Shown here one piece after another: positions 8,506 through 17,158 of a stretch of 64,000 nucleotides of DNA. The notes under the pieces are model-generated. The model was not told the DNA's origin, did no database searches, and saw nothing but the letters and a program-made list of their open reading frames with translations. Location: assembly GCA_964620045.1 (NCBI GenBank), contig CAZUJL010000005.1:62001-126000 (forward strand). Reading direction: 5' to 3'. A program made the position numbers and the translations under genes. This stretch comes from VFKU01 sp964620045 (GTDB lineage Bacteria; Hydrogenedentota; Hydrogenedentia; Hydrogenedentales; GCA-2746185). Every line of letters begins with the position of its first letter. The stretch's first letter is position 1.

Positions 8506-9609
8506 ATGTTATTTCGTCTGGCGCTGGTGGTGTTGTGTGGATTGAGCGGCGCGGGAGCCTGGGCCGTCGACGCTGCGCCTGTGTTCACGATCACCACCGT
8601 CGCGGGCGGAAACAAAGCCGGATTTTCCGGCGACGGTGGGCAAGGGCGCGCCGCGCAGTTAAACGAGCCGTCGTGTGTGGCGCTCGATTCGAAGGGGAAC
8701 GCGTACATCGCCGATCTGCGCAACGCGCGCGTGCGGCGTCTGCGGCCGGACGGTGTGATCGAAACGGTCATGGGGAACGGCGTGGAAGACTTCCAGCCGG
8801 GTGACGCAGCCAAGCCCGCCCTCGAGACGAATCTTTCGTCGCCGTACGGCCTGACGGTCGATGCCAAGGACAATCTCTATGTCATCAGCCGAAAGCACTC
8901 GGTGGTGTACCGCGTCGGCGCGGACGGCATCGCGCATCGGATCGCGGGCACGGGCGTGGGTGGTTACTCCGGCGACGGAGGTCCGGCCACGCAGGCGCAA
9001 ATGGCGGGCGGCAACCATTTGCTCGTGAATGCGGCGGGGGAGATCTTCATCGGAGACAGCGGGAACAACTGCGTCCGCAAAATCGACACGGCGGGAATCA
9101 TCACGACGATCGCGGGCAGCGGCACGGGCGGATTTTCCGGCGACGGCGGCCCCGCTACGGCCGGGCAGTTCAACGGAATCTCCGCGCTCGCCTTCGATGC
9201 CACTGGGAATATGTACGTGGCCGACTTCGACAACCACCGTATCCGCAAAGTATCCACCGACGGCACGCTCACCACGATCGCGGGTACCGGCGAGCCGAAA
9301 TACAACGGTGACGAAATTTCCGCGACCCAGGCGAACATCGGCGAGCCGTGCGGTGTCGTGGTGGATGCCGCGGGGACTGTTTACATCGGCGATCAATTCA
9401 ACCGCCGCGTACGCGCCGTCACGCCGGACGGCATCATGCACACCGTCGCCGGCATGGGGAAGGTGGGCCTCATCGGCGACAACGGCTCGCCTGCGCTCGA
9501 GGCGCGGCTGATCTCGCCGGATATTCTGTGTCTCGACGCGGAAGGGAATATTTACATCCCCGATTTCGCGAACCACGCAGTGCGGAAACTGACCCGAACT
9601 AAGCCTTAG
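8506..9609 (+). CDS. Exported NHL-repeat beta-propeller protein
   Basis: Exported protein of 367 aa built from NHL repeats, probably a six-bladed propeller used for binding; no enzymatic activity can be claimed. The ATG at 8506 has AGGAGG 8 bases upstream and begins a signal peptide (hydrophobic LFRLALVVLCGLSGAGAW, likely cleavage after AWA or VDA). The repeat unit reads like TIAG-GxGGFSGDGGPAT-AQ...P.G...D..GN.YIAD..N.R(I/V)RK, seen about five to six times from residue 25 to the end. No C-terminal sorting tail is present, unlike the NHL protein at 49.3-50.5 kb. It converges on the sensor kinase gene. Confidence 0.85.
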   Translation: MLFRLALVVLCGLSGAGAWAVDAAPVFTITTVAGGNKAGFSGDGGQGRAAQLNEPSCVALDSKGNAYIADLRNARVRRLRPDGVIETVMGNGVEDFQPGDAAKPALETNLSSPYGLTVDAKDNLYVISRKHSVVYRVGADGIAHRIAGTGVGGYSGDGGPATQAQMAGGNHLLVNAAGEIFIGDSGNNCVRKIDTAGIITTIAGSGTGGFSGDGGPATAGQFNGISALAFDATGNMYVADFDNHRIRKVSTDGTLTTIAGTGEPKYNGDEISATQANIGEPCGVVVDAAGTVYIGDQFNRRVRAVTPDGIMHTVAGMGKVGLIGDNGSPALEARLISPDILCLDAEGNIYIPDFANHAVRKLTRTKP

Positions 9610-9614
9610 TTCGG
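9594..9614. terminator. Perfect 9-bp hairpin between convergent genes
   Basis: CCGAACTAA (9594-9602) pairs with TTAGTTCGG (9606-9614) around a GCC loop and contains the stop codon of the NHL gene. There is no good T-run on either side, so it is only a possible bidirectional terminator. Confidence 0.4.
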
Positions 9615-9638
9615 AATATGCTGCTTCCACGTTGACCA

Positions 9639-12488
9639 CTACCGCGCGGCGAGCACCTCGCGCAAGCAGGCGAGAAGCGCATCACGCGAATAAGGCTTCT
9701 GCACGAAGGCCTGGAAACTGTCCTGCACGCGCTGGGTGACTTCCTGCTCGTTGTAGCCGCTGGATAGAACCACGGCCACTTCGCTGCCCGCGGTGCGCAG
9801 ATCGTGGAGCGTCTCGACGCCGTCCTTGATGGGCATCGTGAGGTCGAGGAGGATCAGGTCGATCTCGCCACGATGGCGATTGTAAATCTCTATGGCTTGC
9901 TCGCCATCGATCGCCGTCAACACCCTGTATCCATCCTCGGCAAGGATGGCGGCGGCGAGTCCGCGAATGGTGGCTTCGTCGTCCACGACGAGGACGGTCC
10001 CGTTGCCGGACCACTGATCGCGGCGGATGACATCGGTCGCGAGCGGCGCTTCCGGAATGCGTTCCGTCGCGCGCGCGAGCGCGGGGAAAAGCAGTCGAAT
10101 CGTCGTGCCGGCGCCGGGCGTGCTATCGACCTTGATGGTGCCGCGGTGACCTTTCATGATGCCCAGCACGGCCGACATGCCCAAGCCGCGACCCGTGAAC
10201 TTTGTCGTAAAGAACGGATCGAAAATTCGCGCGAGCGTGGCTTCGTCCATGCCGCAGCCCGTATCGGTCACATCCACATACACATACTCGCCCGCCGGCA
10301 GGCTGCCGTCGAGGAAGGAATCGGCCAGATAGTCGCGTGTGCACTGCATCACGCCAGTGGCGATGGAAATGTCGCCCGGTTGATCACCAAGCGCCTCGGA
10401 CGCGTTCGTGATCAGATTCATCACGACCTGCTGCACCTGCGCAGGGTCCGCTTCCACCAGCGGGATGTTCTTGTCGAAGTTGTGGTGCAGGCGCGCTTTT
10501 TTGCTAATTGAAATAGAGAGCAAGTGCGCGAGTTCGTCCACCGACGCGCTGAGGTCGATCGGCATGATCAGGAAGCGGCCCTTGCCCGAGTACGCAAGCA
10601 TTTGCTTCGTGAGGCCGGCCGCGCGCTGGGCGACCTTCTCGATTTCCTCGACATGCTTCACCGCGGACGTTGTCGTGCCGCGCAGCGTGTTGGCCGCCAG
10701 ACTCGCATACCCGAGGATACCCGTCAGCAGATTGTTGAAGTCGTGCGCGATGCCGCCCGCGAGCACGCCCAGGCTTTCCAGTTTCTGCGCCTGACGCATC
10801 TGCGCTTCGAGGTTCTTGCGTTCTTCTTCGGCGTGCGCGCGTTCGATGGCGACGGCTGCAAGGCGCGTGGCGGCATCGATGAGTTGCAGATGTTCGTTGG
10901 TCGGCGCGCCGGGTTTTGTGTAGTACATCGCAAAGGTGCCCAGCACGCGTTCGGCGTGGCCCATAATGGGTTGCGACCAGCACGCGCGCAGACCGTGTTT
11001 CAGCGCGAGTTCACGGAAATCCGTCCAACGCGAATCGGTGGCGATGTCTTCGGCAATCACCATTTGCTTCGTGGCCGCCGCGGTCCCGCAACTGCCGACG
11101 CCCGGCGCGATTTCGATGCCGTCCGCCGCGCTGTTGTATTCCTCGTGAAGGCTCGGCGCGGCGCCGTGAATGAGTTTCTTGCCTTCAGGATCCGTCAGGA
11201 GCACGGAACACAGCATTTCGGGGGCTTGTGCTTCGACCGCCTTCACCACCGACAGCAGGATCGTCGGCAGCGACACATCCTTGGCGATGAGCTCAAGGTT
11301 TATGCGCTCCAGGCGCAGCATTTCCTCGACGGCTTTGCGGCGACTAATGTCGCGCATCGAGCCGATGATCTTGACCGGCGCGCCGCTTTCGTCGCGGTCG
11401 AGTTTGCAGGTGACTGAGCATGCACTCGGCTTTCCGCTCTTGTCGCGCAGTTCGATTTCATAGTCGTGGACGCTGCCGACCGTGATGAGGCGCTCGACGA
11501 GTTTCGAGCGCGCCTCCATGTCGGTGTAAAAGCTCAACATCTGCTTGCCGAGGACTTCCTCGCGGGTGAAGCTACCGAGATTTTCGATCGACGGGCTGAC
11601 TTCGAGGATCTCGCCAGAGAGCGAGGTCTCGTAATACACGTCCATCACGTTTTCGAAGATGCTGCGGTAGCGGGCCTCGCTCGTTTTCAGGCCTTCTTCG
11701 GCCTCGCGGCGCGAGGTAATGTCCATGAAGGTGCCCAGGAACCCCGCGCGTTCGCCTTTTTCATTCTTGAAGGTAATGGCGCGGGCCGCGATCCACGCGA
11801 TGTTGCCCGCGTTGATGCAGCGGAACTCAGCTTCGAAGGGACCTGGCAGCTCGACAAAGCGCACCCATGCGAGCTGTACACGCGCGCGATCATCGGGGTG
11901 CACCGCGGCGAGCCATCCGCGCGCGGCGGCGGCATTAAACGACAGGCCCGTGATGCTCGACCAGCGATCGTTCGTATACATGATGCGGCCATCGACGTTG
12001 GTCAGGAAAATTCCGACGGGTACAGAGTCGGCCAGCGTGCGGAAGCGTAGTTCCTGCTGGCGGAGATCGGTGCCGTTCAGGTCATCCTGGTGCAACAGGT
12101 CCGCGCCGTGTCCGTTACCGTTTCCATTGCCGCCGTTCGTGCCGTTTGGCTTGGGGCACTGCACGAGTACATACACTCGACCACCGGGCGCTTCCTCGCA
12201 CGAGAGACGGAAGGATTCCTGATGCGCGGGCGAGGCGGTGAGTGCGCGGAGCGTCAGTTTCACCGTGCGCACTTCCCCAGCGCTGCACTGCAACGAGCGG
12301 AGTCCGAGGATGGAGGTGTCTTCAAACTTGCGATCGAGCGGTGAGCCCGGCGCGGCGTCGGCCACGTCGTTCGACGCCAGAATTGTTGAGATGGCCGTGT
12401 CGAGGATGAGTACGGGGAGTGGACAGAGTGAGAGCAGCGGATGGAAATGCTGCTGGACACGAGAAGCGTCCGGAATGACGTTTCCCAA
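9639..12488 (-). CDS. Hybrid sensor histidine kinase (PAS-PAS-GAF-HisKA-HATPase-REC)
   Basis: Cytoplasmic two-component kinase of 949 aa with no evident membrane segment. Order: N-terminal PAS-like region (15-110), a Gly/Asn-rich linker (about 115-130), PAS at about 145-262, PAS at about 268-388, GAF at about 395-550, dimerisation/phosphoacceptor helix with His582 in GGIAHDFNNLL, ATPase domain (about 640-805; N box MNLITNASEAL, G boxes DTGCGMD and GRGLGMS), and a C-terminal receiver domain (about 830-949) with phosphorylatable Asp882 in LILLDLTMP. The start is TTG 12488, with AGGT just upstream; no in-frame ATG is near. No partner regulator is adjacent, so output probably goes through phosphotransfer from the attached receiver. 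The ligand is unknown. Confidence 0.88.
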   Translation of the reverse strand: MGNVIPDASRVQQHFHPLLSLCPLPVLILDTAISTILASNDVADAAPGSPLDRKFEDTSILGLRSLQCSAGEVRTVKLTLRALTASPAHQESFRLSCEEAPGGRVYVLVQCPKPNGTNGGNGNGNGHGADLLHQDDLNGTDLRQQELRFRTLADSVPVGIFLTNVDGRIMYTNDRWSSITGLSFNAAAARGWLAAVHPDDRARVQLAWVRFVELPGPFEAEFRCINAGNIAWIAARAITFKNEKGERAGFLGTFMDITSRREAEEGLKTSEARYRSIFENVMDVYYETSLSGEILEVSPSIENLGSFTREEVLGKQMLSFYTDMEARSKLVERLITVGSVHDYEIELRDKSGKPSACSVTCKLDRDESGAPVKIIGSMRDISRRKAVEEMLRLERINLELIAKDVSLPTILLSVVKAVEAQAPEMLCSVLLTDPEGKKLIHGAAPSLHEEYNSAADGIEIAPGVGSCGTAAATKQMVIAEDIATDSRWTDFRELALKHGLRACWSQPIMGHAERVLGTFAMYYTKPGAPTNEHLQLIDAATRLAAVAIERAHAEEERKNLEAQMRQAQKLESLGVLAGGIAHDFNNLLTGILGYASLAANTLRGTTTSAVKHVEEIEKVAQRAAGLTKQMLAYSGKGRFLIMPIDLSASVDELAHLLSISISKKARLHHNFDKNIPLVEADPAQVQQVVMNLITNASEALGDQPGDISIATGVMQCTRDYLADSFLDGSLPAGEYVYVDVTDTGCGMDEATLARIFDPFFTTKFTGRGLGMSAVLGIMKGHRGTIKVDSTPGAGTTIRLLFPALARATERIPEAPLATDVIRRDQWSGNGTVLVVDDEATIRGLAAAILAEDGYRVLTAIDGEQAIEIYNRHRGEIDLILLDLTMPIKDGVETLHDLRTAGSEVAVVLSSGYNEQEVTQRVQDSFQAFVQKPYSRDALLACLREVLAAR

Positions 12489-12831
12489 GCGACCTAACCC
12501 CCGGTGATATGAAAGAAACTAAGCTATAAGCTGAGATAGAACGAGGGGATTATAACACAAGGCACGCGAAAACCGTAGATTGCGTAGATAAATGGAAAGT
12601 TTGTAAAGTAATTATAATGTATAGTTTAGATGACTTGCGGGAAGCGAAACTTCGGCTTCACATCCTGGGCGGGTCGATATATCGTGAATCGGAACTCGGG
12701 GTTCGCGATCATATACACACTTTCGAGGTGAGGCGTGCGTCCAACATCTGAAATGAATGCGAGGCGAGGTCGGCTCGTCTAGCGAAGGGAATCGGTTTCG
12801 AGCAAACCACAAAACCAGCGAGGGGTGGAAC
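12489..12831. other. Intergenic region, partly A/T-rich, no gene seen
   Basis: Lies between the divergent kinase and lipoprotein genes and must hold their promoters. Bases about 12540-12640 are strikingly A/T-rich, including TTGTAAAGTAATTATAATG, but no -35/-10 pair with proper spacing is convincing. No frame has a ribosome site or recognisable product. Confidence 0.5.
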
Positions 12832-12963
12832 ATGAAGCGCGTGATGGCGATTGTGTTGACGTTGGCCTTTGCCGCGATCGGCAGCGGCTGTATTTCGCTG
12901 CACAAAGAGACCCACGAAGCGGCGTATCAGCGCGAAGATCCCCGCGTGCCCAACGAACACTAG
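12832..12963 (+). CDS. Small predicted lipoprotein (43 aa)
   Basis: Short exported protein: positively charged MKR start, hydrophobic stretch VMAIVLTLAFAAI and a lipobox GSGC with the likely lipidated Cys19, leaving a mature peptide of about 25 charged residues. GAGGGG lies 8 bases before ATG 12832. A good rho-independent terminator follows at 13048-13086, which supports a real transcript. No function is recognised. Confidence 0.6.
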   Translation: MKRVMAIVLTLAFAAIGSGCISLHKETHEAAYQREDPRVPNEH

Positions 12964-13556
12964 TGCTTGCATCGATATAACCGTCGTTCTGTTGCTAGCG
13001 TTTAAGGCGCATCGGCGAGCAGAGCGTATTGATCATAAGATAGGATCGGAGGATTTCGTTGATGACGAAGTCCTCGTTTTATTTTTAACGACGCATCATG
13101 TATCTGATGGAGCACGACCGAGCATCGCTGTTTTCCGCCGCGCGACGCTGAAAATGTCTTTCCTGATTTCGCGTTTTTCCCACGATATCCGCGTCCTTGT
13201 GGCGCCGTCATTGGATAGCCGTGCGCTTCAACTCTTTGAGTGGATGATTAAGGCCGCACGCGTCACCGGCACGGCCAAGCTCTTCCAGATATTTTCATAC
13301 CACGAAAATTTGCACGCCGATCCGTCATTGGCGATGATTTTCGGTCGCCGATATCCCGCTTCTTGTCCACAATTTCTCCCGGCGCCGTCCCGCGATTTTG
13401 TGGCGAATCCGTTTGTTTTTCGGCCGGTTGTGGCCGGCGGCCCCAGTGTGTTAGCCTGCACTCCCGTTGGGGAACGGGGCTGAAGTTCTCGCCTTTAACT
13501 CCCACCAAACGATCGTCTGGCGGCAGGGCTGCATCTGGACATCGGTGGAGGGTTGC
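12964..13556. other. Intergenic region between lipoprotein gene and kdsB
   Basis: Apart from the terminator at 13048-13086 and the kdsB ribosome site near 13547-13551 I see nothing. Open frames here on both strands lack ribosome sites and recognisable products; the longest one on the minus strand runs antisense into kdsB. Confidence 0.5.
13048..13086 (+). terminator. Rho-independent terminator after the small lipoprotein gene
   Basis: GAGGATTTCG (13049-13058) pairs with CGAAGTCCTC (13066-13075), one G-T pair, loop of seven, followed by GTTTTATTTTT. Confidence 0.75.
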
Positions 13557-14384
13557 ATGAGTTTCGGGGGCGCGCCGGTGATTGTTGCGATCATTCCGGC
13601 CCGGTACGGCAGTGAGCGTTTTCCGGGCAAGGTGATCGCGCCGCTGGACGGCAGACCGTTGCTTGTTCACACCTACGAGCGCGCCAAGCAAGCCAAACGC
13701 CTTTCCGACGTGATTGTGGCCACCGACGACGTGCGCGTGGTCGATGCCGTACGCCCCTTCGGCGTGAAGACTGTGATGACGCGCGGCGATCACCCGACCG
13801 GCACGGATCGCATCGCGGAAGTGGCGGCCACGCTGGACGCGGATATTATCGTGAATGTGCAGGCGGACGAGCCGCTGCTGGATCCGGCGTTGATCGATGC
13901 CGCGATCAAGCCGCTGCTCGACGACCCCGAGGTGCCGATGGCGACGGCGCGGCACCCGATCCGCGAGACGTCGCTGATCCACGATCCGAATTGCGTGAAG
14001 GTGGTGTGTGACACAAACGGGCACGCGCTGTATTTTTCGCGCAGCCCGATTCCCTTTGTGCGCGCGACGGGCCACGACCCGCGCACGGAGAATCTGTACT
14101 GGCAGCACATCGGGCTGTATGTGTTTCGCAAGGAGTTTCTGCTGCGGTACGCGCAAATGAAGCCGACGCCGATCGAGCGGCTCGAAAAGCTGGAACAGTT
14201 GCGCGTGCTGGAGAATGGATACGTGATCGCCGTGGTGGACGCCGCGACGCGCACGATTGGCGTGGATACGCCGGAAGATTTGGAACGGGCTGAAGCGGAA
14301 TTGGCGCAGTTAAAGTCGCTGGCGCGCGGGGGAATTGTGCCGAGCCAGGGACTTGGAAAAGGAACGGGGAGAACAAATGCCTAA
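13557..14384 (+). CDS. kdsB: 3-deoxy-manno-octulosonate cytidylyltransferase (CMP-KDO synthetase)
   Basis: Activates KDO with CTP for lipid A-core synthesis in the cytoplasm, marking the host as Gram-negative with lipopolysaccharide. Start at ATG 13557 with GGAGG 5 bases upstream. The 275-aa product has the nucleotidyltransferase signature IIPARYGSERFPGK near the N-terminus, ATDD, TRGDHPTGTDR and VQADEPLL. It has a tail of about 25 residues after the usual end (ERAEAEL), so it is somewhat longer than the roughly 250 aa usual for the family. Its stop codon overlaps the start of pyrG by 8 bases, so CTP synthase and a CTP-consuming enzyme are translationally linked. Confidence 0.93.
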   Translation: MSFGGAPVIVAIIPARYGSERFPGKVIAPLDGRPLLVHTYERAKQAKRLSDVIVATDDVRVVDAVRPFGVKTVMTRGDHPTGTDRIAEVAATLDADIIVNVQADEPLLDPALIDAAIKPLLDDPEVPMATARHPIRETSLIHDPNCVKVVCDTNGHALYFSRSPIPFVRATGHDPRTENLYWQHIGLYVFRKEFLLRYAQMKPTPIERLEKLEQLRVLENGYVIAVVDAATRTIGVDTPEDLERAEAELAQLKSLARGGIVPSQGLGKGTGRTNA

Positions 14385-16008
14385 GTATGTATTCGTAACG
14401 GGCGGTGTGGTTTCGTCGGTGGGCAAGGGAGTAACCGCGGCGAGCCTGGGTCTGTTGCTCGAAGCGCGCGGCCTCAAGGTCGCGATGATGAAGATGGACC
14501 CCTACCTCAATGTCGATCCCGGCACGATGAACCCGTACGAGCACGGCGAGGTTTTCGTGACGGACGACGGCGCGGAGACCGACCTCGACCTTGGGCATTA
14601 CCAGCGCTTCACGAACGCCAAGCTCAGCCAGAAGAGCAACGTGACGACGGGCAGCATTTACAACACCGTGATCCAGAAAGAACGTCGCGGCGAATACCTC
14701 GGCAAGACCGTACAGGTGATCCCGCACATCACGGACGAGATCAAAGCCGCCATCCGCGCGCTGACGGCGGGACCCGAGAGCGACACCGACATCGCGATCG
14801 TGGAGGTCGGCGGCACGGTGGGTGACATCGAGGGCCTGCATTTCCTCGAAGCCATCCGCCAGTTCAAATACGACGTCGGCCCGAACGACTGCTGCTATGT
14901 GCACGTGACCCTCGTGCCGTACATCTCGGCTGCGGGTGAGTTGAAGACCAAGCCGACGCAGCACAGCGTCGCCGCGCTGCGAAACATTGGTATCCAGCCG
15001 AACATCATGATCTGTCGCACGGGCACCCACACGCTCGGCGCGGACGAACGCCGCAAGATTGCGATGTTCTGCGACGTGAGCCAGGACGCGATCATTAGCG
15101 CCGAGGACATCTCGCCGCTGTACGCGATTCCACTGAATTTCCGCGAACAGAAGCTCGATTCGACCGTACTGCGCCTGCTCGATATGGAAGCCCGCGAAAG
15201 CGACGTGTCGCATTGGGCGCAGATGGTCGAGCGCCTCAAGAACCCGCGCGACCACGTGAAGATTGCGGCCGTGGGCAAGTACACCGGCCACGAGGACGCG
15301 TACAAGAGCATCAACGAAGCGCTCACGCACGCGGGCATCGCGAATAGCTGCAAAGTTGAGCTGAACTGGATTAATTCCGAGACCTTTGAAAACGGTACGA
15401 CGCCAGAGCAGCGGCTGAAGGATTACGACGGCATTCTGATCGGGCCGGGCTTCGGTTCGCGCGGCATCGAGGGCAAAGTGCGCACGGTAAGTTTCGCGCG
15501 CGAATCCAAAACGCCGTTCCTGGGCATTTGCCTCGGCATGCAGATCGCCGTGATCGAGCTCGCGCGCAACAAGCTGGGCCTCTCGCGCGCGACGACGACC
15601 GAAATCGATCCGCAGACGCCGGATCCGGTGATCTCGCTGCTGTCCGAACAGCGTGGAATCACGGACATGGGCGGCACGATGCGGCTCGGCGCCTACCCTT
15701 GCGACCTGCGCGAGGGCACGAAGGCCTTCGCGGCTTACGGCAAGGCGCAGATTGAGGAGCGCCACCGGCACCGCTACGAATTCAACAACGCGTACCGTGC
15801 GCGCCTCGAACAGGCGGGAATGGTCGTGAGCGGCACGTACACGCACGGCGACAACGAGCTGGTCGAGATCGCCGAATTGCGTGATCATCCTTGGTTTTGC
15901 GCGTCGCAGTTCCACCCGGAATTCAAGAGCACGCCGCTGAATCCGCAGCCGTTATTCCGCGATTTCGTGAAGGCGGCGCTGGAGCGCAAGCGGGCCGGCA
16001 AGCCATAA
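14377..16008 (+). CDS. pyrG: CTP synthase (glutamine hydrolysing)
   Basis: Makes CTP from UTP, ATP and glutamine. The 543-aa length is normal. The N-terminal synthase domain begins MPKYVFVTGGVVSSVGKG (nucleotide loop) and holds DPYLNVDPGTMNP; the C-terminal class I glutamine amidotransferase domain has Cys385 in GICLGMQ and His513-Glu515 in QFHPEF. GGGGAGAAC precedes ATG 14377, and the gene overlaps the end of kdsB by 8 bases, the kdsB-pyrG order seen in several Gram-negative groups. Feedback by CTP is expected from the family; nothing regulatory is visible here. Confidence 0.97.
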   Translation: MPKYVFVTGGVVSSVGKGVTAASLGLLLEARGLKVAMMKMDPYLNVDPGTMNPYEHGEVFVTDDGAETDLDLGHYQRFTNAKLSQKSNVTTGSIYNTVIQKERRGEYLGKTVQVIPHITDEIKAAIRALTAGPESDTDIAIVEVGGTVGDIEGLHFLEAIRQFKYDVGPNDCCYVHVTLVPYISAAGELKTKPTQHSVAALRNIGIQPNIMICRTGTHTLGADERRKIAMFCDVSQDAIISAEDISPLYAIPLNFREQKLDSTVLRLLDMEARESDVSHWAQMVERLKNPRDHVKIAAVGKYTGHEDAYKSINEALTHAGIANSCKVELNWINSETFENGTTPEQRLKDYDGILIGPGFGSRGIEGKVRTVSFARESKTPFLGICLGMQIAVIELARNKLGLSRATTTEIDPQTPDPVISLLSEQRGITDMGGTMRLGAYPCDLREGTKAFAAYGKAQIEERHRHRYEFNNAYRARLEQAGMVVSGTYTHGDNELVEIAELRDHPWFCASQFHPEFKSTPLNPQPLFRDFVKAALERKRAGKP

Positions 16009-16050
16009 TCATTGAATCCGCGCCGCATTGGCGCGCGGAGGCGTCCGGCA

Positions 16051-17043
16051 GTGACCTTGAACGGCCCGAAGGATTTTTTTCGTCTCGTCCTGTCGTATCA
16101 GGAACGGGCCGAGGCCGAGCTGCGCAACTGGGACCGTATCCGCGAAACGCAGAAACTCGACAAGACGAACTACGATCTGGTGCGCGCGAAATACACCGCG
16201 CACGAGCGCGACGCGCGAAAGCTGGTGAAGTCGCAACGCACCGCGGCGGATCGTGCGTTGCCGGGTGTCGAAGCCGAACTGAAACAAAAACAGCGCGCCC
16301 AGCGGAAACTCATCGAGGCCGTCGCGGCGGGCGGAGTCGATCCGCGCAAGGCGAACGACCAGAATCGGGCGCTCAGTGCGCAAGTGGCCGAGTGGTCGGG
16401 GCGGGTGGACGACCTGAACGCGATCGTGCAGGCGGAAACGACCGAGGCCTTGGGCGGTCCGATCACACTGGCGCTGGACGACTATCCCAAGCAGATCGAA
16501 CTCAGCAACGAGACCAAATTGCGGCGGCAGCCCTTGTCGCCGATGGAGCGCAACGTCATCGCGGCGCTCATTATGCTTGTGCTTATCTTGGGTACCGTGT
16601 TCGGGCTGGCCGCCCTCCGCAGCATCGTGGGCATGGATCTGACCCTCTCCGAGCGTGACCTCGACCGGGGCCACCTGCTTATCGAATGCCGCAACACAGG
16701 AAACCGCGCGGTCCCGCTATACGTCCCTTGGCCGAATGGACAACGCCGCGCGCCGTCTGGCGCGGAGTCTCCTCGCCGTAGTTACGGAATCCTGTTGTAT
16801 GTGCGGCAGGCGGACGATGCGCAGCCGCGGCTCCTCGAAAGCGCAGACGGCGTGTGGCGCTACCGCGGGAGCATAGTGGATGAAGGTACACCGATTCAGG
16901 TGTCACCCAATACTTCAGCGCTGATTTATCTCGATATCGGGAAGTTAGAGGAGCAGGGCGTCGTGCCCGAGGCGTTGGCGATCGAGCTTTCGCGCAACGG
17001 TGGCGGCGAAACCGAGCGGCAGGAAATAGAATTGCCTCAATAG
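16051..17043 (+). CDS. Hypothetical coiled-coil protein with one membrane helix
   Basis: Not recognised. The 330-aa product (GTG 16051, GGAGG 9 bases upstream; a TTG at 16012 would add 13 residues) has a charged, Gln/Lys/Arg/Glu-rich helical N-terminal half (about residues 15-125, likely coiled coil), a membrane helix at about 175-195 (VIAALIMLVLILGTVFGLAAL) and a C-terminal domain of about 130 residues rich in beta-type sequence. The topology suggests a cytoplasmic coiled coil and an exported C-terminal domain. It starts 42 bases after pyrG on the same strand and may be cotranscribed. Confidence 0.65.
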   Translation: MTLNGPKDFFRLVLSYQERAEAELRNWDRIRETQKLDKTNYDLVRAKYTAHERDARKLVKSQRTAADRALPGVEAELKQKQRAQRKLIEAVAAGGVDPRKANDQNRALSAQVAEWSGRVDDLNAIVQAETTEALGGPITLALDDYPKQIELSNETKLRRQPLSPMERNVIAALIMLVLILGTVFGLAALRSIVGMDLTLSERDLDRGHLLIECRNTGNRAVPLYVPWPNGQRRAPSGAESPRRSYGILLYVRQADDAQPRLLESADGVWRYRGSIVDEGTPIQVSPNTSALIYLDIGKLEEQGVVPEALAIELSRNGGGETERQEIELPQ

Positions 17044-17158
17044 TTTGTAGAGTCGTTGAGCCGCATTTCCGGCGGTGCAGTATACTGGCAGGGTACGGGG
17101 TGACGCGGCCGCGCGGATGTGTATGCGCGGGGCGGGTTGTTGTTGTGGAGGGTGGGGC

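Noticed and set aside
12869..13483. 204-codon plus-strand frame after the small lipoprotein gene
   Set aside because: It crosses a strong terminator, has no ribosome site and reads as low-information sequence.
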